Source: Phoronis ovalis
Lineage: Eukaryota; Phoronida; Phoronidae
Length of the DNA stretch: 15,358 nucleotides
Direction: 5' to 3'
Assembly (NCBI GenBank): GCA_028565635.1
Contig: JAOXYB010027967.1
Coordinates: forward strand, 1 to 15,358
In this document: positions 8,820 through 15,358 of the stretch, in pieces
Numbering within the stretch: the stretch's first letter is position 1
How the letters are laid out: every line of letters begins with the position of its first letter
Made by a program: the position numbers and the translations under genes
Notes under the pieces: generated by a model
Databases searched by the model: none
What the model was told of the DNA's origin: nothing
The model's input: the letters and a program-made list of their open reading frames with translations, nothing else

Positions 8820-9798
8820 GTGAGTTGTACAAAGGACATTTAATCTTTATTCATCCCTGTGGAGGTTTTTGCTCAAATAGAAGAAATCTCTCGATTTTTA
8901 GCCTCAACATGCATGATTTATTATTATACCCATTGTCAGTGTTCTCTGCAAAAGATGTAAAGGGCTACCATTATTTTGAGACTATACGCCGAAGACGGAT
9001 AAATTTTTTTCATGATTTGTGTATTAGGAAAACTAGAGGCTTTTAGGTACATTTTGTTATGCATATCTGGAGCAATTAATACAAATAAAATAACAATGTA
9101 ATAGTTTTGATGCCTTCCACAAGATGTCACTACCATTTATAAATCGTTTTTTTAATTTCCTACATTGATGTTTCATTCTCCAGTCACCAGTGGCTTTTGT
9201 TTGTTACGTACGGTATCAGTGTAATTATAGGCTTTGGCTATAAATTCTGAAGGTAATGTTTTTGACAAAAATTTACAGTTAGTTCATAAAAAAAAAAACA
9301 TGATATTTTAATGACCTAACATATTCATCCCGATGAAACCTTCATTTTCAGGTTCAATTACTTCAAACGATTCAATGTTTTGTACCATAGTCCTTATTCC
9401 AGCAGACTAATTAATCAGATACTTTTTTAGCTATATGGAATATCAATTTATCATAATTATAATTACAGTAAATGTATAGCAAAGTGCACTTATATACAAA
9501 TGGAGAGATAATTACGTTAATCTGAATTAAATAGTTATATTCCTCTCACACCATCCATTTACGATAATTTTCAATATTCTATGCACATTCAAAGCTTCAA
9601 AATTAAAGAATTGTACCCAGGAGATACTTTATAGGGAAATATCAAAGATGTGTTGTCCTTTGTTCTTCTTGTAAATTGCCTATGAATCTAATAAAAGTAA
9701 TGCCCTGAAATGTATTATTCAACACTTATATATTTGTAAAGTTCACACTGCTTCCCTTACCTATCTTATTTAAAAATGCGTATTCGCATTGTAGCTCC
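8820..9798. other. AT-rich noncoding stretch
   Basis: There is no supported gene. The plus-strand open frame of 91 codons (8771-9046) is of a length expected by chance in this composition, and it overlaps an opposite-strand frame of similar quality. A second acceptor-like TTCATTTTCAG ends at about 9351 without a recognisable following exon. Confidence 0.45.
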
Positions 9799-9885
9799 AC
9801 CTAGGAGTTTTAAGATTTTGCAGTTTCACAACTAACTCCTTTAAAGGCGCTGTCGTAGCAAAATCTTTAAAAAAAATCCCTAGGT
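9799..9885. repeat. Fold-back sequence (inverted repeat around a 36-base loop)
   Basis: The left arm (9799-9821) contains ACCTAGG, then TTTT, then AAGATTTTGC. The right arm (9858-9885) read on the minus strand contains ACCTAGG, a longer T run, then AAAGATTTTGC. Arms pair at about 21 positions with one five-base length difference in the T run. The loop carries a perfect 10-base palindrome CCTTTAAAGG (9838-9847). The segment could be a very small inverted-repeat transposon remnant or a transcribed hairpin. No clear target-site duplication flanks it. Confidence 0.6.
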
Positions 9886-10450
9886 ACATTTAAGGTCTGG
9901 GTAAATTCCGGAGACTTGAAGATATAAGTTCATTTACACACTGCCTGGCACTGTGGCTGGTGACTGATTAATACGCATAGTTACATTCAAAATGTAAACA
10001 AACTAGGAAAAACAATTATCTAGTTGCATTAACTAGTGAGATTTTTGTAATATTTTTATTTAATGTCAAAATTTCTCATTTTACCAGAATGGGAGGTGGA
10101 TTAGTGGTGTGCTAGATCTCATCTGAGAAACTTTCCAAACATCCTGAAAGTTAGGGCAATAACATGATGAAAATAGCTAAGACAGTTACCGTAGTTCTTC
10201 TTCATTTTCCTGTTACATTTGGCTCTTACATTTATTGAGAAAGTGAACAAAATACAGTTATAACAAAACATATTCAGACAATTAGGTAATTATTAATGTA
10301 CGATTCATCTTTTCTAAACCAAATTAGTTGTATGTGCCTAGAAATAAGCCTGTCTCAGAGCCTGGAGTGTTTCACAAAGATTGAGTCCTTAAACGTATCT
10401 TTCAAAAAATCAAGGAAAGTTGCATGTGTCTGTTATTTAACATCTTCTAA
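9886..10450. other. AT-rich noncoding stretch
   Basis: No gene can be supported. The plus-strand frame starting at 10296 runs into the transposon-like element and ends inside it, so it is a chance frame. Confidence 0.45.
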
Positions 10451-10460
10451 CCCAAATGCC

Positions 10461-10503
10461 CAGGGGGGCAGTCAATATAAAAGTGAGTATGCATGTTCCA
10501 ACA
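10461..10503 (+). repeat. Left terminal inverted repeat of the MITE-like element
   Basis: It starts CAGGGGGG, then CAGTCAATATAAAAGTG, and ends CATGTTCCAACA. It pairs with 10736-10784. Six substitutions in the 35-base core, against an identical inner 12 bases, suggest moderate age. It also contains a donor-like AAA|GTGAGTATG by chance. Confidence 0.75.
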
Positions 10504-10547
10504 AAATTTTGCGTGAAAGGGTATGTTTTTCGAACCGCCGGTGCGTA

Positions 10548-10735
10548 ACGCGCTTAGGGTCTGTTTTTTAGCTAAAATCACAAGGGGTGATTTTTTGGAG
10601 GTGTGACACTTCGTTAGGGTTGTTTTTTTCCCAAAAGTCACTTCCTTAGGGGTGTATTTTTTTCAAAAATCTCACTTCCTTAGAGGTGTATTTTTTGCAG
10701 AATTTCACTTTGTTAGGGACTTTTTTAAAAAGCCA
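10548..10735. repeat. Internal minisatellite of the MITE-like element, 32-34 bp units
   Basis: Three consecutive clear units occupy 10609-10640, 10641-10674 and 10675-10707. Each has the form CTTCSTTAGGGGTGT, then a T run, then an A-rich stretch ending TCA. A truncated fourth unit begins at 10708 (CTTTGTTAGGGAC) and runs into the right inverted repeat. More diverged units precede at about 10548-10608 (GCTTAGGGTCTGTTTTTT, then AAAATCA). Confidence 0.7.
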
Positions 10736-10784
10736 TGTTGGAACATGGGTATCCACTTTCAAATTGACTGCCCCCCCCCCCCGG
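10736..10784 (-). repeat. Right terminal inverted repeat of the MITE-like element
   Basis: Read on the minus strand it begins CC, then G12, then CAGTCAATTTGAAAGTG, and ends CATGTTCCAACA, matching the left arm. The G/C tract is longer than on the left (12 against 6), consistent with slippage or a sequencing length error. Confidence 0.75.
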
Positions 10785-10792
10785 CCCAAATG

Positions 10793-11935
10793 TTCCAATT
10801 CATGATGCAACCTACAAATTTCTTCAAAAGCAATTTATATGATGCAATTTAATCCTGTATTATGCAATCACTGAGAACATGTGATATGCAGTAGGAGTAT
10901 TTCATAATTATATTCAATTAATTATACTAAGTGGTTTATACATAAATTATTTAACTCTTGCTAATTTTCATGAGATACTCTGACATCTATTGCAAGAGCA
11001 TTATAATACATTAAAACAACCAAGTGATATTTTTGCTACTTACAATGTTAATGTACAATAACTTAAACCATTATAAATAAATGAAGTATTTGGCTTTTAA
11101 TAATCTAAACAAATTGTAAAAATACAGTCACAAAATTCACAAACAGTGGACTTTTGAACAGAGTATTTTTGCCGAAGTACAAGGAATATTTTTTTAATAT
11201 TTAATACTCTGACCAGGTTACAAGATTTTCAAAACAAAAGATATTTGCAGTAACAAGAGGCTTATAATTCCAGTTTAAAACGTCTTGATCAAAAGTGAGA
11301 TTTATCCGCACATTAATTTGTATTGATAACTTCTAATTAGCTTTTAACAGAATTGTAAGTGATAACATCAGCACTTGGAAAGTACACATTATATTATTGA
11401 TTTTAGAGCTTGAAGTGACTTTAAATTTACCATTAGGATGTAAAATATGCTATTTTCCGAAGTTAATCAGACAAGTTTGAATGAAGACGGAAGCCTACCC
11501 AAAGATGATTGTAACAGATAATGCAGTGTTGTATAAGATCAATTACAAAAAGTGCATGTCCCGGGGGAGAAATTTGTCACAAAACTTGGAAGACGCGAGG
11601 CCAACCGTTTCACATTTTAATGTTACTTGCTGACACTGCACTTAATGAAAAGTTATCAGTTACTGAGGAGGAAATTCTTTTTCCGGCAAAAAGTTTTTCC
11701 AAAAATATGCCCTTTGTATACATAGTATTGTAATCTTGGTGAGTAAAATTTGAAAAGAATTTTTAGGTACGGTACTACAAATGATTTCTACAATCCCCAT
11801 AACCTTGTAAGTGTCAAGTGTTTACCCTTGGTAAATGAATAATTTGACCATGAATTCAGCCCTTGAAATGGATGTTAACTAAACATAAAAACTATACCAT
11901 GATATATGCAATTCATCAAAGCTGAAAAGGGGGGC
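10793..11935. other. Mostly AT-rich noncoding stretch with a higher-GC island at about 11480-11700
   Basis: No gene is supported. Roughly 11480-11700 is noticeably richer in G+C, with segments such as GTCCCGGGGGAG and AAGACGCGAGGCC. It holds a 70-codon plus-strand frame (11521-11733) that stops just before a donor-like TTG|GTGAGTAAA at 11739. It may be an old mobile-element fragment or a noncoding exon. Nothing in the peptide is recognisable. Confidence 0.4.
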
Positions 11936-11975
11936 CATATATACATATGCATATGCATATACATATACATATACA

Positions 11976-12072
<97 letters not shown>

Positions 12073-12073
12073 G
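11936..12073. repeat. Compound microsatellite: ATACAT-type, (CA)32, (TA)13
   Basis: From left to right there is a hexamer-like ATACAT/ATGCAT block (about 11936-11976), an uninterrupted CA tract of 64 bases (11977-12040), and a TA tract of 26 bases (12041-12066) running into CATATAG. The minus-strand open frame here is only the translation of the repeat. The tract is expected to be highly length-variable. Confidence 0.95.
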
Positions 12074-12613
12074 TCACTATGAATGACAATTTCCCTCCCC
12101 ATTCTCTAGTAGCATAAGCTAGGATGATATATTTTTTTCCCATGTTTATGTCATAAAAATATAAAATTAAGAGACAACAGAAAAATATCTAACCAGGTGT
12201 GCATATTTGTAACATCCATAAATTATTTACGACTGCCGAATAGTATTATACCAATTGAAAGTGGTTTACTTACTTTCAAGTAGAAAAGTTGCATACATAT
12301 TTGCTATTCACTAGAGCTGGTACTTCTCAAATTAAAACATAAACTTTTCATGCAAAATCATTTTGTATGAAATGTTACCGTAACCAAACAACTAAAAACG
12401 TCAAATATTCTCTTTACTTTAGATAAAGTTTCTTCACTGGGACAGGTCCCTTAGATACCAGCCTAAAGAACATCATGATACTTGACTTTCTTGTTGTATA
12501 TGTGCAATATTGCAAATAAACAATCTAAATTTTGGTTAAACATACAATTACAGGCACGGCAAGAATAGACAAGTTTTGAAATGTAATAAATAACTGCCTA
12601 GTACACTGATACA

Positions 12614-12635
12614 AAATTTTGTTACAACAAAATTT
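12614..12635. repeat. Perfect 10-bp inverted repeat with 2-base spacer
   Basis: AAATTTTGTT, then AC, then AACAAAATTT. The first arm overlaps the 12-base palindrome ACAAAATTTTGT (12611-12622). It could extrude as a small cruciform. In AT-rich DNA it may be chance. Confidence 0.5.
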
Positions 12636-12943
12636 AATCCAGTGCTCTTGCCCAACAGAAATTAAAACATACCTAAAATAGTAACACAACAACGAAACTT
12701 TAGAAGTGTCTGAAATCAAAAACAAACAGTAGGTATTTGTGTTTATATGATCGCTTACATTAGAATCAGTAAACAGAAACTAAGCACTTCACAGGTGTAC
12801 ACAAATAAATTGACAATAGTTATATTACAAACGTATGTACACAACACACATACTAATTTGATGACTGCAGCGAGTAGTGTAATATAACAAATGTAGGTAC
12901 CGTGGGGAAGTGCCTATAGTAAACAGATTTTCATAGACCAGGC

Positions 12944-12966
12944 ATGTATATATATATATATACATA
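12944..12966. repeat. (TA)8 microsatellite
   Basis: An alternating TA tract is bounded by ATG on the left and CAT on the right, so the whole segment is nearly self-complementary. Confidence 0.8.
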
Positions 12967-13543
12967 GGAAAGGGTATTCTAACCTGCTAATTAAGTCAAT
13001 AATGGTTGGTAATTCAGTCGATAAGAAAACATTATTTGAATTTTGCTATCTCAAGAGATAAGATGGTTGATTTGAGGTAATATTTGTTGTAACATTCACT
13101 ATAAATTGACGATTAGTTGGATAAAAAAGTGATACAAACAATTAATTAAACCTGTCAGAATTACAAATTTAGAAGAACTAAAAAATATGTAATTCTGATC
13201 AACATAAGTCTATGATAAATTGTGTTCTTATTGATGGCACATTGAGATACAGAATGCTATATCTAATACATAAAAAGTTTTTTCACATTAAACTGTTAAA
13301 ATACACATAAACATCTGCACAACCTGCAAAACAAATTCTGAATTTACAGAATATTCTAATCCTCAACCAGTACATATTATACTATGTATAACAAGTATAA
13401 GTTTTTTTATGTTTAATATGTTACTTATCAATGCTCCAACATTTTAAAAATCTAAAGTCATGGCTAAAAAGAAATGAGTATATGAACATCATGTTGTACT
13501 AACTTCAAAGAAAGGAAATCAAACTAAAATTAATATACCTTAC

Positions 13544-13598
13544 CTGTATCTTCTAACATTTTTACTAAAAATAAAGAATCAACTTCTAATGATGTCAT
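13544..13598 (-). CDS. Candidate initial coding exon
   Basis: On the minus strand an ATG at 13598 directly follows an in-frame TAG. It opens a frame reading MTSLEVDSLFLVKMLEDT, and the segment ends ATACAG|GTAAGG, the best donor-like site in the window. Length is 55 bases, phase 1 out. The downstream phase agrees with the candidate exon at 5162-5216, whose first two bases would complete an Ala codon. TATA-like words lie about 95 bases upstream (TATAAA at 13695-13690 on the minus strand), which would allow a transcription start near 13660, but such words are frequent in this composition. An acceptor-like TTTATTTTTAG inside the segment also allows a 21-base microexon reading. I do not recognise the peptide. 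Transcript evidence would be needed to accept it. Confidence 0.3.
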
Positions 13599-14083
13599 CT
13601 AAATTGAGCTATCACAATAATGACTGATGCGGGGAGCACTAAATCCACTATCTGGTTCTTGAAACAATGCACCAATTTATAAAACCAGCTTTATACTATG
13701 CATCTACTTCTTGCAAAAGCACAGGTTTTTCATGATTCAGATGTATAGTGCTGAATAATTTCATCTCTGGCATTCAGATTTATTACACATACAGTATAGA
13801 TCATAAAATTGATTTGCTGGTATCAATTTCACCTCTGCTTCAATGATTAAATTGCCTTTTATTTTTTAACTTAATAAAAGTCAACTCTCCATTATAAGGT
13901 TTCTGCTTGCATTAGACAAGCTATAACAGAAGCATTCATGATTACTGTAATTATCAAACTGAGATAATGATAAATTATTGACACTGTATGCTGTGCTGTC
14001 TATTCATTGCAGCTCTATACACTAGTAAAACTAAATTGTTTAGCATTGCATGGCGACACCAAGTGTATGGCTTCCAAGACAAA
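13599..14083. other. AT-rich noncoding stretch; possible promoter-proximal sequence for the minus strand
   Basis: There is no reading frame of note. If the candidate exon at 13544-13598 is real, this stretch would hold its 5' untranslated region and promoter. TATA-like words occur on the minus strand near 13695 and 13681. Two overlapping plus-strand frames beginning near 13988-14007 extend into the repeat below and are treated as chance. Confidence 0.35.
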
Positions 14084-14240
14084 TTTTTCCCATGGCAGCC
14101 ATTTTGGATTCCAAAAGGCCGTCAGCTTTTTCACTTCAAGTGTTTATCTCCAGAATCTAGTAAACAGTTTGATTCGAGTTTCATTGAAATCGGTCTAGTT
14201 ATCAAAGAATATATTTTGTGAGTGAGTAAGTTAGTGAGTA
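14084..14240 (+). mobile_element. Dispersed-repeat-like segment with a GAGT tail (possible retroelement or satellite remnant)
   Basis: The segment starts at TTTTTCCCATGGCAGCC. It includes an imperfect hairpin, GCCATTTTGGA (14098-14108) against TCCAAAAGGC (14110-14119). It continues through TTCATTGAAATCGGTCTAG (14180-14198) and ends in a simple GTGAGTGAGTAAGTTAGTGA-type tail (14218-14240). It is richer in G+C than its flanks. Retroelements of several non-LTR families end in short simple repeats, so a 3'-end fragment is one reading. A second TTTTTTCC plus GCCATTTTT pairing at about 14264-14297 hints at the start of another, more diverged unit, which would favour a satellite-like repeat. No open reading frame in it is recognisable as coding. 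Confidence 0.45.
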
Positions 14241-15358
14241 AAAAGAACCAATGCAAGAACAATGTTTTTTCCAACTTTATTGTTGGAAGCCATTTTTACT
14301 TGATAAAATACAATACAAATTACTAATTAATTTTTTAAAATCATTTTAACTATTTAAATCGTGCAGTCTACATAATTTTATGATCCTTCAAAGCTAATTC
14401 AAGTATAATATTTAGTAGTCTTTCCCACATTGTGGGTGTGTATATTTTACAATCTATCATAATTCAGTTTGTCATGTATACATGTAAAGTCAAACCACAT
14501 TAGTTCTCAGCTAAACTGAATTACAAGTTTTTCTAGGTACTAGATTATGTAGTTTAAATAAGGAACTCTATGCAAGAATGTGTTCACTTAACATTTAAGT
14601 TTTGATTTATTATGACAAAACTTATATTCCATGACTTTATAGGGATCACCAAAAAAAACAAACATAATTCAAGTTACAGGCCATCCGAAAGTTATAAAAC
14701 TTGTTGATGGACATCTAGTTAAGTAACTTCTTTGTTTTACAATATATGGAGTACTGGAAATAAAATTGCTGCTAGGACAATAAAAGATATGTTTATCTTA
14801 AGCATTCTTTATTATCAGTAACTGCACTTGATAGAGTTTCTAAAAACGAATAATGGTTTCATTACCCCTATATGCTTATTGGCATAGCTGCTTCAGTGTA
14901 ACAAGTCAATCTTACACTAGTTCACTATCATACACAGTTCTTTATTAGTAATCCATCCATGCATTACATTAAAGTGACCATTTATGTGATATTCCTTAAA
15001 TTTTAAGCTACCTGTCAATCATCTGTGAGAATATTTTAATAACGATTAATGATATTTTTAACAACATCTGTAAATGACACTTTAAGTTCTTGATTCAATG
15101 AATACATATATTCTTTGTAGTAATGTATACTACCACAGAAATCTTTTAAGGAAATTAATTTCTTGCATAGCAGTATAATGTACTCCTGGAAACTTCTATT
15201 AATAGAAATTATAGTTGAATGCATACACTATAATTAGCTAAATTTACACAAATGAATTTTTATCAAGAGTTATATATACCTTTAATGTCATATCCTTTAA
15301 AAACACATACAAAAGGTTAACTGCAGAAATAAAAAATGTAGACAATATTTGGTAAGCA
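14241..15358. other. AT-rich noncoding stretch to the window end
   Basis: No gene, RNA or mobile element is supported. A small hairpin TTCCAAC-(6)-GTTGGAA lies at 14269-14288. The minus-strand 62-codon frame (15036-15224) has no splice or start support. A donor-like ACAG|GTAGCTT lies on the minus strand near 15011 behind only an 11-base segment. Confidence 0.5.

Larger units (their letters stand above)
10451..10792. mobile_element. Nonautonomous DNA-transposon-like element (MITE type) with 8-bp flanking repeats
   Basis: The direct repeat CCCAAATG occurs at 10451-10458 and 10785-10792 and brackets a 326-bp body. The body starts with a G6 tract and ends with a C12 tract, followed inward by inverted repeats. 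The left inner arm (10469-10503) and the complement of the right (10736-10770) both begin CAGTCAAT and end CATGTTCCAACA, matching at 29 of 35 positions. Between them lies a minisatellite of about 33-bp units. There is no transposase gene, so any movement would have needed one supplied elsewhere. An 8-bp duplication and ends near CAGGGG would fit the hAT superfamily, but the left edge has two extra bases (CC) before CAGGGG and the right edge reads GG, so the superfamily is inference. Confidence 0.75.
12074..13543. other. AT-rich noncoding stretch
   Basis: No gene or RNA is supported. The stretch contains a perfect short inverted repeat (12614-12635) and a palindromic TA tract (12944-12966). 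The minus-strand 66-codon frame (12525-12725) has no signal at its borders. A donor-like GAAA|GTAAGTAAA lies on the minus strand near 12267. Confidence 0.45.

Noticed and set aside
9761-9800. Minus-strand 40-base segment between CTCCTAG and ATAG|GTAAGGG with an open frame (VELQCEYAFLNKI)
   Set aside because: The donor is good and the peptide is plausible, but the acceptor is weak, the segment abuts the fold-back repeat, and its phases (0 in, 1 out) do not connect with the candidate exon at 13544-13598.
10296-10852. Three open frames crossing the MITE-like element on both strands
   Set aside because: They are created by the inverted and tandem repeats of the element. None resembles a transposase, and none has a start or splice context.
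11875-12102. Minus-strand open frame made of alternating Val-Cys and Tyr-Ile/Tyr-Met residues
   Set aside because: It is the translation of the CA/TA microsatellite and not a gene.
13988-14221. Two overlapping plus-strand frames of 77 and 63 codons
   Set aside because: Both run through the dispersed-repeat-like segment and overlap in different frames; the openness reflects the repeat, and no family is recognisable.
1-15358. Search for tRNA, rRNA, CRISPR, phage or bacterial operon features
   Set aside because: No tRNA A/B-box pair in a foldable context, no regularly spaced identical repeats with unique spacers, and no prokaryote-like gene packing were seen.

Overview
The window looks like noncoding DNA of an animal nuclear genome. 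It is about 70% A+T, has no dense operon-like coding, carries long TA and CA microsatellites, contains small DNA-transposon-like elements, and has at least one open reading frame that ends in a textbook spliceosomal donor site. I see no bacterial, phage or organellar genes, and no rRNA, tRNA or CRISPR array. The lineage cannot be fixed from the sequence. The mix of G/C-tract-capped inverted-repeat elements with internal minisatellites, and a GAGT-type tail after a dispersed-repeat-like segment, would fit a marine invertebrate such as a mollusc, but this is inference with low confidence.

Layout. 1-119 is pyrimidine-rich and ends in 24 consecutive C. 201-491 holds nine degenerate copies of a 15-base motif (ATTTACCACAGGGTA type). 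665-947 on the minus strand is the one well-supported coding exon. It encodes about 90-94 residues rich in Ser-Pro and basic clusters and ends at an ACG|GTAAGA-type donor, so the gene continues off the left edge. From 948 rightward the DNA is mostly AT-rich intron-like or intergenic sequence. It is punctuated by microsatellites (2149-2183, 3634-3646, 11936-12073, 12944-12966), local duplications (3351-3463, 5552-5740), a degenerate minisatellite (about 7655-7990), a fold-back sequence (9799-9885), a nonautonomous DNA-transposon-like element with inverted ends and an 8-bp flanking direct repeat (10451-10792), and a dispersed-repeat-like segment with a GAGT tail (14084-14240).

Two further short minus-strand segments, 5162-5216 and 13544-13598, look like possible upstream coding exons. 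They have good donors, open frames and compatible phases. If both are real, they could join 665-951 into one transcript running right to left across more than 13 kb, with most of the window as introns. This is a hypothesis. The number of donor-like sites on the opposite strand shows that chance matches are common here.

I do not find a convincing new multi-gene system. The items most worth a second look are the inverted-repeat element with an internal 33-bp minisatellite at 10451-10792, the motif array beside the coding exon, and the unrecognised Ser-Pro-rich protein itself.
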